Positions 9,298-18,362 are shown, counted from the stretch's first letter. The stretch is 64,000 nt of DNA from Virgibacillus_R byunsanensis (GCF_042675965.1 NZ_JBHTKJ010000039.1:10297-74296); one strand, 5' to 3'. Made by a program: numbers and translations. Notes: generated from the sequence alone by a model not told the origin.

Positions 9298-9324
9298 AAT
9301 GTGCGCATTTAATATGCGCACATT
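9298..9324 (-). promoter_or_regulatory. Intercistronic stem-loop between binding protein and permease
   Basis: Perfect 11-bp stem (aatgtgcgcat/atgcgcacatt) with a five-base loop and only a weak T tract afterwards. It lies between the binding-protein gene and the permease. Such hairpins commonly protect the upstream message or attenuate readthrough, so the binding protein is made in excess. Confidence 0.65.
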
Positions 9325-9336
9325 CATTATTTAATA

Positions 9337-10149
9337 TTAATTTATTTCTTCAGGCTCTTGTGTAATATCTACACCGATCCATTCTTCTGCTAGTGCTGCA
9401 AGCTCACCACTTTCTTTCAGTTCTTCTAGAGCAACGTTAATATCTTCTAATAATTTTCCATTTTCCTTGTTTATTGCTACAGCTTGTTCACTAACACCCA
9501 ACTGTCCTCTGTTCTCAACTTCTAATCCACTTTCAATAGCTGTCTGTCCTGTAATATCGTCAGTAATTACAGCATCATGGTGACCTTTAGCTAATGATTG
9601 AATTGCAACAACATCGCTATCAACTTGTGGGATATCATCTGTGTATTCTTGTGCCATTTCCACGTAAGTAGAACCTCGGGAAACAGAGATTTCCTTACCT
9701 TCTAAATCATCTGCTGATTGAATATCACTATCAGGCCTAGTATAAATAACAGGACCAGAATAATAGTAAGGTTCTGTGAAATCCACTTGTTCTAAGCGTT
9801 CATCTGTTATGGTATGACTTGCAACAGCTATATCATAACGACCTTCATTTACCCCAGTAACTATACCAGCAAACTTTGCCTTTTTTTGGACTGCTTCCAA
9901 TCCTAATTTCTCTGCAATTGCTTCGGCAACTGCTATATCGTATCCGATCATTTCGCTACCCTCCATATAACTGAAAGGTTTGAATTCTCCAGAAGCAGCA
10001 AATGTAAGCTTGCCATCTTCAATAAGATCATACTCAGTACCGTTATTATCGCCAGAGTTACTTTCTTCATCGTTAGAATTATCAGATCCACAAGCAGCTA
10101 AAAATAATATCAATAAAATGAAATAAATCGTAATATTCAGTTTTTTCAT
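9337..10149 (-). CDS. Polar amino acid ABC transporter, substrate-binding lipoprotein
   Basis: 270 residues. The lipoprotein signal peptide ends in LAAC (Cys about residue 20), followed by an acidic Asn/Ser/Asp-rich linker. The body is of the SBP_bac_3 type, with FKPFSYMEG, GYDIAVAEAIAEKLG and ASHTITDERLEQVDFTEPYY. Shine-Dalgarno AAGGGG precedes the ATG. It is the first gene of the importer operon. An extended -10 element (TGATATAAT) lies at 10222-10230. It would be anchored outside the membrane. Confidence 0.93.
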   Translation of the reverse strand: MKKLNITIYFILLILFLAACGSDNSNDEESNSGDNNGTEYDLIEDGKLTFAASGEFKPFSYMEGSEMIGYDIAVAEAIAEKLGLEAVQKKAKFAGIVTGVNEGRYDIAVASHTITDERLEQVDFTEPYYYSGPVIYTRPDSDIQSADDLEGKEISVSRGSTYVEMAQEYTDDIPQVDSDVVAIQSLAKGHHDAVITDDITGQTAIESGLEVENRGQLGVSEQAVAINKENGKLLEDINVALEELKESGELAALAEEWIGVDITQEPEEIN

Positions 10150-10221
10150 TGTTTAATCCCCTTTTCGTAGATTTTTAATTTCACATTTAGATTTACATCC
10201 TGTAAAGGACCCATATTTAAA

Positions 10222-10230
10222 ATTATATCA
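10222..10230 (-). promoter_or_regulatory. Extended -10 promoter of the amino acid ABC operon
   Basis: Minus strand TGATATAAT (TGn-TATAAT) about 70 bases upstream of the binding-protein ATG. The remainder of 10150-10380 is AT-rich, with no further gene or riboswitch that I recognise. Confidence 0.5.
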
Positions 10231-10382
10231 ATAATATCTATGCTATTCTAATCCCTGAATACTTAATTTAACTTGATAAACCCATATTTACTATCATCTA
10301 TGAACTATATCTCTTAATAACTTATATATCATTTACAATACTTGACTATCCTCCTTAATACTCAAAATTTTCGGAAAGTATT

Positions 10383-10440
10383 GCTATTCTATTAGAATAG
10401 CTCAATAAGAAAGATATAGTTTCTCTTTCTTATTGAGCTA
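10383..10440. terminator. Overlapping inverted repeats downstream of engB
   Basis: A perfect 16-bp stem (10398-10413 with 10425-10440, 11-base loop) follows the engB stop. Its far arm shares bases with a second 8-bp palindrome (gctattct/agaatagc, 10383-10401). The first probably ends the lon-engB transcript, although neither is followed by a clean T run. Confidence 0.55.
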
Positions 10441-10456
10441 CCTTCAAGGAATAATA

Positions 10457-11038
10457 TTATAAAAACCTTTTTATAATTCCCCAAGATTCTTCTTTTCCTT
10501 CTCCAGTTTCAGATGAGAAAGGAATAACGAAATCATCTGGGGCAACATCCAATGTCTGTTTGGTTCGTTTGATGTGTTTATCTCGTTTACCTTTTGGTAT
10601 TTTATCTAGTTTTGTTGCTACAACAATAATAGGAAGATCAAAATGTTTTAGAAAAGTATACATCTGAACATCATCTTTTGTTGGTTCATGACGGATATCA
10701 GTTATTAATACGACGGCGCGTAAAGTTTCTCTTGTCTGAAAATACTCCTCCATCATGACGCCCCACTTTTCACGTTCCTTTTTAGATACTTTTGCATATC
10801 CATACCCAGGAACATCTACAAAGTAAAAAGCTTCGTTTAATTTATAAAAGTTTAACGTTTGCGTTTTACCAGGCTTTGATGAAGTCCTTGCCAAATTCTT
10901 ACGATGGATCAATTTATTAATAAATGATGACTTACCGACGTTTGAACGACCAGCTAACGCAATTTCAGGAAGCTGGTCATTTGGATATTGTTTTTTACTT
11001 ACTGCACTAATTACAATTTCTGCATTAGTTACTTTCAT
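10457..11038 (-). CDS. engB: Ribosome biogenesis GTPase EngB (YsxC)
   Basis: 193 residues of the TrmE-Era-EngA-EngB GTPase family, needed for late 50S ribosome assembly. G1 is GRSNVGKSSFIN (about residue 30), G3 is DVPGYGYAKV, G4 is ATKLDKIPK and the G5 region is PFSSETGEGKEE. The start overlaps the end of lon by 14 bases, so the two are one transcriptional and probably translationally coupled unit, as in B. subtilis. Confidence 0.96.
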   Translation of the reverse strand: MKVTNAEIVISAVSKKQYPNDQLPEIALAGRSNVGKSSFINKLIHRKNLARTSSKPGKTQTLNFYKLNEAFYFVDVPGYGYAKVSKKEREKWGVMMEEYFQTRETLRAVVLITDIRHEPTKDDVQMYTFLKHFDLPIIVVATKLDKIPKGKRDKHIKRTKQTLDVAPDDFVIPFSSETGEGKEESWGIIKRFL

Positions 11039-13355
11039 ATTTTTCCTCCACTAGTGCATGTTCTAATACTTGGTCCAAGTGATTTACCTTTATGAAAGTT
11101 AAGTCACCACGTACACTTTTAGGTATATCTTCAATATCTTTAGCATTTTCTTCTGGGATAATAATCGTTGTTATGCCAGCTCGATGAGCACTTAAAGATT
11201 TTTCCTTCAAACCTCCTATAGGTAGTACTCGGCCACGTAATGTTATTTCTCCTGTCATACCCACTTCTTTCTTAACGGCTCTTCCACTTAATGCTGAAAC
11301 AAGAGCAGTTGCCATAGTAATACCAGCTGAAGGACCATCTTTTGGTGTAGCCCCTTCTGGCACATGAATATGAATATCATACGTCTCATGAAAGTCAGGA
11401 CTAATATTTAATTCTTCTGCACGCGAGCGGATATAACTGAAAGCAGCTTGTGCAGACTCCTTCATCACATCTCCTAATTTCCCAGTAAGTGTCAGCTTTC
11501 CTTTACCCGGATAATGAGAAACCTCAATAGATAATGTATCTCCACCTGCAGCAGTATATGCTAAACCTGTTGCAGTACCTACCTGGTCCTCTTGTTCCAT
11601 ACGTCCATAACGAAAAAGTGGTTTTCCAAGTAATTCTTCCAGACTTTTTTCTGTAACAATTACTCGTTTCTTTTCCTCTGAAATAATAATCTTTGCAGCT
11701 TTTCTACATAACTTAGCAATTTGACGTTCTAATCCTCGTACACCTGCTTCTCTTGTATATGTACGAATTAATTTTAATAACGCTTCATCACGCAACTGAA
11801 GATTTCCTTTTTTTAAGCCATTTTCTTTTAACTGTTTAGGTAACAAATGTTCTTTTGCAATATGCAATTTCTCTACTTCTGTATATCCTGCGATGGAAAT
11901 CAGTTCCATCCTGTCTAAAAGAGGAGCAGGAATATTATTTACATAGTTTGCTGTTGCAACAAAAAGTACATTGGATAAATCATACGTCTCTTCAATAAAG
12001 TGATCGCTAAAATTACTATTCTGCTCTGGATCTAAAACTTCGAGCATTGCTGAAGATGGATCCCCTCGAAAGTCATTAGCCATTTTATCTATCTCATCTA
12101 ACAAAAATACCGGGTTAACTGTCTTTGCTTTTTTCATGCCTTGGATAATGCGACCAGGCATAGCCCCAATATACGTTCTACGATGTCCGCGGATCTCCGC
12201 TTCATCACGAACACCACCTAAGGAACTACGTACAAAGTTTCTATTGATAGAACGAGCAATTGACTTAGCTAATGATGTTTTACCTACACCTGGAGGGCCA
12301 ACAATACAAAGGATTGGACCTTTAATGGATTGTGTTAGCTTTTGTACTGCCAAATATTCTAAGATACGCTCTTTAACCTTTTCTAACCCGTAATGATCTG
12401 TATCTAAAATTTTCTGGGCTTTATCGATTTCAATTGTATCTTTTGTCTGTTCAGTCCATGGCAACGCTATTAACCATTCTAGATAATTGCGTATTACTGA
12501 GCTCTCAGCTGAGGATTGTGGTACTTTTTCATACCGATCTAATTCCTTGTTTGCCACTTCTACAACACGTTCAGGCATACCAGACTTTTCGATTTTCTCC
12601 CTTAGCTGATCAACTTCTCCAGATTTACCATCATTCTCTCCAAGTTCTTTTTGAATCGCTTTTAATTGTTCTCGCAAGTAATATTCTTTCTGTGTTTTCT
12701 CCATAGAGGTCTTAACACGTTGACCAATTTTCTTTTCTAAATCGAGAACTTTTTTTTCATTTGAGATTAATTTAATAAGTTTTTGTAAGCGATCTTTACT
12801 ATTTTCAATTTCAAGTAACTCTTGCTTATCTTTTATTTTTAATGATAGGTGTGACGTGATAATATCTGCTAGTCTTCCTGGTTCATCAATATCAGAAACA
12901 GTTGAAAATGTTTCCTGTGTAATCTTTCTTGAGACTTTTATGTATTGTTCAAATAAGTTTAATAACGAACGCATTAAAGCTTCTTCTTCATCCGATTCAC
13001 CGTGAGTTTCATCAATTTTTTTGACCTCAACAAAAAATTCATCTTCATCTTCAATATACTTAATGATTTCTCCTCGATCTAGTCCCTCAACTAGTACACG
13101 GTTTGTTCCATTAGGTAATTTTATCATCTGTTTTACTTTAGCTAATGTCCCAATTCGATATATATCATCTTTTTTTGGTTCGTTTAAGCTGACTTTTTTT
13201 TGTGCAGCCAAAAAAACAATTTGGTCACCCATCATTGCTTTTTCAATTGCTGCAACAGACTTGTCTCTACCTACATCAAGATGAAGCACCATTGATGGAA
13301 ATACAAGTAATCCTCGTAATGGAAGGAGGGGTAATTGGGTAATATTATTTGTCAT
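11025..13355 (-). CDS. lonA: ATP-dependent protease Lon (LonA)
   Basis: 776 residues: N-terminal substrate domain (~1-200), coiled coil (~190-260), AAA+ module with Walker A GPPGVGKTSLAKSIARS and Walker B FLLDEIDKM, and a C-terminal peptidase with the Ser in PKDGPSAGITMATAL and the Lys in GGLKEKSLSAHRAG. It degrades misfolded and regulatory proteins in the cytosol. In B. subtilis lonB lies between clpX and lonA; here that gap is only 261 bases and lonB is absent. An 11-bp palindrome lies about 100 bases upstream. Confidence 0.97.
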   Translation of the reverse strand: MTNNITQLPLLPLRGLLVFPSMVLHLDVGRDKSVAAIEKAMMGDQIVFLAAQKKVSLNEPKKDDIYRIGTLAKVKQMIKLPNGTNRVLVEGLDRGEIIKYIEDEDEFFVEVKKIDETHGESDEEEALMRSLLNLFEQYIKVSRKITQETFSTVSDIDEPGRLADIITSHLSLKIKDKQELLEIENSKDRLQKLIKLISNEKKVLDLEKKIGQRVKTSMEKTQKEYYLREQLKAIQKELGENDGKSGEVDQLREKIEKSGMPERVVEVANKELDRYEKVPQSSAESSVIRNYLEWLIALPWTEQTKDTIEIDKAQKILDTDHYGLEKVKERILEYLAVQKLTQSIKGPILCIVGPPGVGKTSLAKSIARSINRNFVRSSLGGVRDEAEIRGHRRTYIGAMPGRIIQGMKKAKTVNPVFLLDEIDKMANDFRGDPSSAMLEVLDPEQNSNFSDHFIEETYDLSNVLFVATANYVNNIPAPLLDRMELISIAGYTEVEKLHIAKEHLLPKQLKENGLKKGNLQLRDEALLKLIRTYTREAGVRGLERQIAKLCRKAAKIIISEEKKRVIVTEKSLEELLGKPLFRYGRMEQEDQVGTATGLAYTAAGGDTLSIEVSHYPGKGKLTLTGKLGDVMKESAQAAFSYIRSRAEELNISPDFHETYDIHIHVPEGATPKDGPSAGITMATALVSALSGRAVKKEVGMTGEITLRGRVLPIGGLKEKSLSAHRAGITTIIIPEENAKDIEDIPKSVRGDLTFIKVNHLDQVLEHALVEEKYESN

Positions 13356-13453
13356 GAGTATGTACCTCCATGTTTGTAATCATAGTATCTCTATGTCGCT
13401 TTCTTAAAGTTTATAGAAAAATTTTCTATTTGTAAAACTATATCGTTTTCAGT

Positions 13454-13485
13454 GTTTAGTATTGCCGGTCTTATCAATACTAAAC
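13454..13485. promoter_or_regulatory. 11-bp palindrome upstream of lonA (possible operator)
   Basis: gtttagtattg, 10 bases, caatactaaac: perfect arms, no T tract on either side. It does not match CIRCE, nor the CtsR heptad repeats expected at heat-shock genes. It may be an operator or a 5' leader hairpin of lonA. The protein that might bind it is unknown. Confidence 0.4.
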
Positions 13486-13528
13486 CAACAATATTGCTCG
13501 TTCTTTAGCATATCCATAAAAAGAAAAA

Positions 13529-13595
13529 GACTGACCTTAACCATTTATAAACACCTACGTCAGTTAATAAAGGAGCTTAAATAGCCAAGTCAGTC
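13529..13595 (-). terminator. Probable clpX terminator, long-loop hairpin
   Basis: Minus strand GACTGACTT pairs with AAGGTCAGTC (one bulged G) across a loop of about 48 bases, followed by TTTTTCTTTTT. It lies 20 bases after the clpX stop. Confidence 0.55.
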
Positions 13596-13616
13596 ATATT
13601 CTTTTAATCATAAAGT

Positions 13617-14894
13617 TTATGCACTTTCTTTTGGAAGCTTTTCATTATCTTCTTTTACGGTACCATCTCTGAAAACGAGCTTAGGACTACCGTTTTCCTG
13701 AACAACGGTATCCTTTGTAATAATACATTTTTCAATATCATCACGAGAAGGTAAATCAAACATTATGTCTAACATGATACTCTCAATAATGGAACGCAAA
13801 CCACGAGCTCCCGTTTTCCGTTCAATAGCATCTTTTGCAATTGCTGCAAGTGCCTCTTCTTCAAATTCTAATTCAACATCATCAATGCTGAATAGCTTTA
13901 CATATTGTTTTACTAATGCATTTTTTGGTTTGGTTAGAATTTCAACTAACGCTTCTGTATCTAAAGGTTCCAAAGCACCAATGACCGGTATTCTTCCAAT
14001 AAACTCTGGAATCAGACCATAACGCAACAGATCCTCTGGCAATACTTTTGCTAGTAATTGTCCAGTTTCCAAGTCTTGTTGCTTCTCATTATCTCCAAAT
14101 CCAATTACTTTACTACCAAGACGTCGTTTTATAATTTGATCAATACCATCGAATGCTCCACCAACAATAAATAAAATATTAGTGGTGTCAATTTGGATAA
14201 ACTCTTGGTGTGGATGCTTACGCCCACCTTGTGGAGGAACGCTTGCTGTAGTACCTTCAAGAATTTTAAGTAGTGCCTGTTGCACACCTTCACCAGAAAC
14301 ATCACGAGTAATTGATGGGTTCTCAGATTTTCTGGCAACCTTATCAATTTCATCAATATAAATAATTCCTTTTTCAGCTTTCTCCACATCATAATCGGCT
14401 GATTGTATGAGTTTTAGTAGAATGTTTTCTACGTCTTCCCCAACATAACCCGCTTCTGTTAATGATGTTGCATCTGCCATAGCAAAAGGAACATTAATAA
14501 TACGGGCAAGTGTTTGAGCTAACAATGTTTTCCCACTACCAGTAGGACCTAACATTGCAATATTACTTTTTGCAAGCTCTACATCATCAGAGTTCTTTGA
14601 TGAATTTATTCGTTTATAATGATTGTACACGGCAACAGATAAATTCTTTTTAGCTTTATCCTGGCCAATTACATAATCATCCAGGGTTTCCCGGATTTCC
14701 TTTGGCTTAGGAATTTCTTTATATTCCGTTTCTTCCTCTGTACCTAGCTCCTCTTCCACAATTTCTGTACAAAGCTCAATACATTCATCACATATATAAA
14801 CGCCAGGTCCGGCAACTAGCTTACGTACTTGATCTTGACCTTTTCCACAAAACGAACATTTTAATTGTCCTTTTTCTTCATTAAATTTAAACAT
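13617..14894 (-). CDS. clpX: ClpX, ATPase subunit of the ClpXP protease
   Basis: 425 residues. N-terminal C4 zinc finger (CSFCGK...CDECIELC, residues 10-40), Walker A GPTGSGKTLLAQTLAR, Walker B IIYIDEIDKVAR, the ClpP-docking IGFG loop in RRLGSKVIGFGDN, and sensor-2 GARGLRSIIE. It unfolds tagged substrates and feeds them to ClpP. Shine-Dalgarno AGGGGTG precedes the ATG. It is transcribed separately from tig, with its own promoter at 15032-15059. Confidence 0.97.
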   Translation of the reverse strand: MFKFNEEKGQLKCSFCGKGQDQVRKLVAGPGVYICDECIELCTEIVEEELGTEEETEYKEIPKPKEIRETLDDYVIGQDKAKKNLSVAVYNHYKRINSSKNSDDVELAKSNIAMLGPTGSGKTLLAQTLARIINVPFAMADATSLTEAGYVGEDVENILLKLIQSADYDVEKAEKGIIYIDEIDKVARKSENPSITRDVSGEGVQQALLKILEGTTASVPPQGGRKHPHQEFIQIDTTNILFIVGGAFDGIDQIIKRRLGSKVIGFGDNEKQQDLETGQLLAKVLPEDLLRYGLIPEFIGRIPVIGALEPLDTEALVEILTKPKNALVKQYVKLFSIDDVELEFEEEALAAIAKDAIERKTGARGLRSIIESIMLDIMFDLPSRDDIEKCIITKDTVVQENGSPKLVFRDGTVKEDNEKLPKESA

Positions 14895-15031
14895 TACATT
14901 TCACCCCTAAAAGTTTAAATCTACCTCTAAGTCTTCATCATATAAGTTACAAAAAGGATTGACTCCATAGCAATCATATCAGATGAAAATCAGAAAACAA
15001 AATAATATACATGTAAATCATTTATTTCTTA

Positions 15032-15059
15032 ATTATGGAGAAATAAATGAAAAAGTCAA
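15032..15059 (-). promoter_or_regulatory. Sigma-A promoter of clpX
   Basis: Minus strand TTGACT, 16 bases, CATAAT, about 140 bases upstream of clpX. A second weaker match (TTGTCA, 16, TATAGT) lies further upstream. The rest of the AT-rich gap 14895-15191 shows no gene. Confidence 0.6.
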
Positions 15060-15191
15060 ATCATAACTATTTATACTATATGTTATTACTATAAATAAAA
15101 TCGTTAAAATGACAACTTTTTATTTCCTTGGATAATCTGGATTATTCTATGTAATTCCTTAATAGTATGTAGACTTTTTTAAATTATTGTA

Positions 15192-15220
15192 AAACAAGGT
15201 GCGAAGATCGCACCTTGTTT
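15192..15220 (-). terminator. Terminator of tig
   Basis: 12-bp perfect stem (aaacaaggtgcg/cgcaccttgttt) with a five-base loop, 39 bases after the tig stop; the T-rich arm gives the U tract. Confidence 0.85.
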
Positions 15221-15258
15221 ATTAATTCCATTTTTCTATATCTTATTTACTTGCACAA

Positions 15259-16545
15259 TTATACAGTTTTACTTTGCTCAGCTAGGAAGTCAATTGCTTT
15301 TCTCATTTTCAGATCGCCTTTAAGCGCATCAGCATTGCCACCAAGCATTTGTTTCAATTGTTCTACTTCCGCTCCATACATAGAAGCCATTTTTTCAAGC
15401 TCTGCGTTCACATCTTCTTCCGTAACTTCTAGATCTTCCTTAGCTACGATTGCTTCTAATGTAAGATTAGTTTTCACACGCTTAGTTGCATCTTCACGCA
15501 TTTGTTCTTTTAATGCACCTTCATCTTGTCCTGAGAATTGAGAATACATTTCCATTGTCATTCCTTGAGATTGTAAACGTTGCTCAAATTCTTTAACCAT
15601 TTGATCCAACTCAGTATCTACCATAGCACCAGGAACTACAACTTCAGCATTTTCAGATGCTTTCTCAATTAATGTTTCTCGTTTTTGATTTTCAGCATCT
15701 TGTTTCTTTTGCTCTTCTAGTTCTTCTTTTTTCTTTTTCTTTAATTCATCAAGAGTTTCCACTTCTTCGTCAACATCTTTAGCAAACTCATCATCTAATT
15801 CAGGTAGTTCCTTTACTTTGATTTCATGAACTTTTACTTTAAATGTTGCTTTTTTGCCTGCTAGATTTTCAGCATGATAATCTTCAGGGAATGTTACTTC
15901 AACTTCTGTGTCTTCACCAAATTCTTTTCCAATCATTTGTTCTTCAAACCCTGGAATAAATTGACCTGAACCGATTTCTAGTGAATGGTTTTCCGCTTTA
16001 CCACCTTCAAAAGCTTCACCATCAACAAATCCTTCAAAGTCCATTTCAACTGTATCGCCTTCTTCTATTTTTCCATCTTCTTTAACAACTAATTCAGCTT
16101 GCTGTTGGCGTTTGTTTTCTAATTCTTGTTCTACTTCTTCATCCGTCACTTCAACGGTTTGCTCTTCTACTTCTAATCCTTTGTATTCGCCAAGTGTAAC
16201 TTCTGGTTTAACCGTTACTTTAGCAGTGAATACAAGATCCTTACCTTGTTCAATTGTTTCAATATCAACTTCTGGTTGAGCTACTGGCTCAATTCCTGTT
16301 TCTTCTACCGCTTTAACATATGCATCTGGTAACACAATATCAACTGCATCTTGATATAATGATTCTACTCCAAAACGGTTTTCAAAGATTTTACGTGGGA
16401 TTTTCCCTTTACGGAATCCAGGAATTTGAACGTCCTTAGATACTTTCTTGAATGCTTGATCTAATGCAGTATCAAATTCCTCTTTCGTAACTTCGATCGT
16501 TAGTACTCCTTCATTGCCTTCTTGCTTTTCCCATTTTGCTGACAT
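15259..16545 (-). CDS. tig: Trigger factor, ribosome-associated chaperone and prolyl isomerase
   Basis: 428 residues. Ribosome-binding N-domain with the GFRKGKIPR signature (about residues 43-51), central FKBP-type PPIase (EGDTVEMDFEGFVDGEAFEGG), then a long acidic helical chaperone arm. It meets nascent chains at the exit tunnel. A 456-residue reading from 16629 exists, but ATG at 16545 has GGAGGG nine bases upstream and begins MSAKWEKQEGNEGVL as expected. Its own terminator separates it from clpX. Confidence 0.97.
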   Translation of the reverse strand: MSAKWEKQEGNEGVLTIEVTKEEFDTALDQAFKKVSKDVQIPGFRKGKIPRKIFENRFGVESLYQDAVDIVLPDAYVKAVEETGIEPVAQPEVDIETIEQGKDLVFTAKVTVKPEVTLGEYKGLEVEEQTVEVTDEEVEQELENKRQQQAELVVKEDGKIEEGDTVEMDFEGFVDGEAFEGGKAENHSLEIGSGQFIPGFEEQMIGKEFGEDTEVEVTFPEDYHAENLAGKKATFKVKVHEIKVKELPELDDEFAKDVDEEVETLDELKKKKKEELEEQKKQDAENQKRETLIEKASENAEVVVPGAMVDTELDQMVKEFEQRLQSQGMTMEMYSQFSGQDEGALKEQMREDATKRVKTNLTLEAIVAKEDLEVTEEDVNAELEKMASMYGAEVEQLKQMLGGNADALKGDLKMRKAIDFLAEQSKTV

Positions 16546-16680
16546 GTAATTCCCTCCAAAATCTATAGTTCCATTAATTTTCTCACGTTCATTACTATAA
16601 ATGTATATAGTGATCAAATTTACAACCATCTCATTATAACATAATTACAAGGCCTTTCAACCATTTGAGTCTATTATATA

Positions 16681-17661
16681 CTACTCATCAATGACAGATA
16701 AATACAGTGTCTCACACATTTTAATCTCTTCTACGTACCGTAATATATCTTGTTTAGGTGATTCTTCTTGCTTATGTATGTTTAAGTATTCCTTACCAAC
16801 ACTTTTTAACGCTTCGGCAATCTCTACGGTTTCATCATTAGGTGGCATCATTGGATAGCGTACATAGATGTAGCGGTAAAGTAGTTTTTCTATCATTTGA
16901 AATAGAGAAGGATTCTTTTGCTCCATTTCGTTAATTAATAACAACGTCTGTTTCAATGTTCCATGTGACGCAATTCTTGGGGTATCTGTAGGATTGACTG
17001 TCAGACACATGTTTAGTTTTTCAATAATAACATCTTCTGATACATTTTTTTCTTGAAGCCATTGAAATATAGTTGTTTTTATAACTGGATGAACAGATTC
17101 CTGTTTCAGAAGTTCTTTAATAGCTTTTGTTGGTTCAACTTTTAATTTGCGCATATTTTCAACGGTACGCCACTGTTTACTATGATTATTCTCATGAACA
17201 GCTTCTAAAAGTTCATTTATGTATTCTGAGTACTGCTCAGCCTTTAGTTCAAGACTCATATTATTACTCATATCATAAAGCTGTTGGAATTGCTCTTTTA
17301 TGTCCATGGGTACAGTATCTGCTTCAAATTCATATTCTACTTGTTCCATTAATAATTGATATTGACTTGTTTGGAACAAAATCGTTAAATATATATGTAA
17401 ATAATGAAAATAGTTTTCGTCTTTAAGTTTTATTAATTCTTCACAAAGGTCTTGTGCATCTTCATAGCGATCCAGTTCCATTAGGCATATTAGCTTTCCG
17501 ATCATAATTTCATGACTATTAACATCATAGCTAATCAGTTCGTCTAATTTATCTAATGCTTCTAAATACCTTTTTTGTTTTAAAGCCTGTAAACTTTCTT
17601 CTTCTAAAATAGCTTTCCATTTCGGAAAAAGAATTATATTATCTTTTTGTTGATTTTCCAT
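16681..17661 (-). CDS. ysoA: TPR-like protein YsoA
   Basis: 326 residues, largely helical and hydrophilic, with no signal peptide or membrane segment. Residues 25-110 show helix pairs spaced like tetratricopeptide repeats (LEALDKLDELISYDVNSHE, DAQDLCEELIKL). B. subtilis carries YsoA, a TPR-type protein of similar length, directly upstream of tig, and this is the positional counterpart. AAGGAG precedes the ATG. Function unknown; a protein-interaction scaffold is the reasonable guess. Confidence 0.75.
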   Translation of the reverse strand: MENQQKDNIILFPKWKAILEEESLQALKQKRYLEALDKLDELISYDVNSHEIMIGKLICLMELDRYEDAQDLCEELIKLKDENYFHYLHIYLTILFQTSQYQLLMEQVEYEFEADTVPMDIKEQFQQLYDMSNNMSLELKAEQYSEYINELLEAVHENNHSKQWRTVENMRKLKVEPTKAIKELLKQESVHPVIKTTIFQWLQEKNVSEDVIIEKLNMCLTVNPTDTPRIASHGTLKQTLLLINEMEQKNPSLFQMIEKLLYRYIYVRYPMMPPNDETVEIAEALKSVGKEYLNIHKQEESPKQDILRYVEEIKMCETLYLSVIDE

Positions 17662-17777
17662 GTATTCACTCCTTTCTGATAAATTTTATGGTGAATCATT
17701 GGATCTTTTAATAATCCATTCCTATAATCTATATAGATTCCCAAACGCATAAAAAATAAACATATACCTGACTATAG

Positions 17778-17898
17778 AACGAAAGCGTTAGCACCTTGAA
17801 AGACACGACAAGCTTAAGCGGATCGCGAAGTGTGGAAGCCTATACCACACAGAGTCGGACTGCTTATATCTCGAGTGTCTAGGCGCGGAACTGGACGT
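17778..17898 (+). repeat. Dispersed palindromic repeat, family B, copy 1
   Basis: About 120 bases beginning gaacgaaagcgttagcacc and ending near aactggacgtgg. It shares the block cttgaaagacacgacaagc and a downstream block gcttat-tctcga with the copy at 58787-58902 in the same orientation. Inside are arms gacac-gacaagc against gcttat-tctcgagtgtc and a small hairpin (gtgtgg/ccacac). It resembles a family of short intergenic palindromes common in Bacillaceae genomes. Confidence 0.7.
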
Positions 17899-17955
17899 GG
17901 CTGATTATGTAGATAAATATACATGACTTCCCAAGTTATACTTCCTTATAAAAAA

Positions 17956-17982
17956 GAAACCTATGGATTGTTTATAGGTTTC
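17956..17982 (-). terminator. Terminator of the tRNA unit
   Basis: 9-bp perfect stem (gaaacctat/ataggtttc) followed on the minus strand by six Ts, just after the tRNA-Arg gene. Confidence 0.85.
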
Positions 17983-17992
17983 TCAAGGTTGA

Positions 17993-18066
17993 TGTCCCAG
18001 GCAGGATTCGAACCTGCGACCCACAGCTTAGAAGGCTGTTGCTCTATCCTGCTGAGCTACTGGGAC
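17993..18066 (-). tRNA. tRNA-Arg (anticodon TCT)
   Basis: 74 bases with a full cloverleaf: acceptor GTCCCAG/CTGGGAC, D arm, anticodon stem CAGCC/GGCTG-type around CTTCTAA (anticodon TCT), T arm GGTTCGAATCC. Discriminator A; CCA is not encoded. B. subtilis also has an Arg tRNA at this locus. Confidence 0.95.
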
Positions 18067-18067
18067 A

Positions 18068-18141
18068 TGGAGCGGGTGAAGGGAATCGAACCCTCATCAT
18101 CAGCTTGGAAGGCTGAGGTTTTACCACTAAACTACACCCGC
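18068..18141 (-). tRNA. tRNA-Gly (anticodon TCC)
   Basis: Acceptor GCGGGTG/CACCCGC, anticodon loop CTTCCAA (TCC), T arm GGTTCGATTCC, discriminator T and an encoded CCA (18068-18070). One base separates it from the Arg gene, so the two form one transcript. Confidence 0.95.
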
Positions 18142-18362
18142 ATGGATTAATCTATAATGTAATGTTCATCAAGTACTGACATCCCCTACACCTTCTAGCA
18201 TACTCATGATACTTTGTGCTTCGGGGCAATTCGAAGTAAATTCGGTAGGTGTTTAACTTGTTACTACACCCACATTTATATAATGCTGATTTTAACGGAC
18301 AAGAATCATTATATGCATTCTGAAAAAATTTGTCAATACTTTCTTGAAAAAGTAAGTGAAAA

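Noticed and set aside
10150..10380. An AAGGAGG motif near 10350 (minus) followed by a 12-codon frame
   Set aside because: The frame is too short and has no recognisable leader-peptide composition.
17923..18150. Plus-strand frame of 75 codons across the tRNA pair (contains AGFEPATHS and GIEPSSSAWKAEVLPLNY)
   Set aside because: This is the well-known false translation of antisense tRNA genes; the DNA is fully explained by tRNA-Arg and tRNA-Gly.
18142..18362. Weak inverted pair (cctacacc / ggtaggtgt) between tRNA-Gly and ysnB
   Set aside because: Imperfect and widely spaced; no matching copy seen elsewhere in the window, so no call was made.
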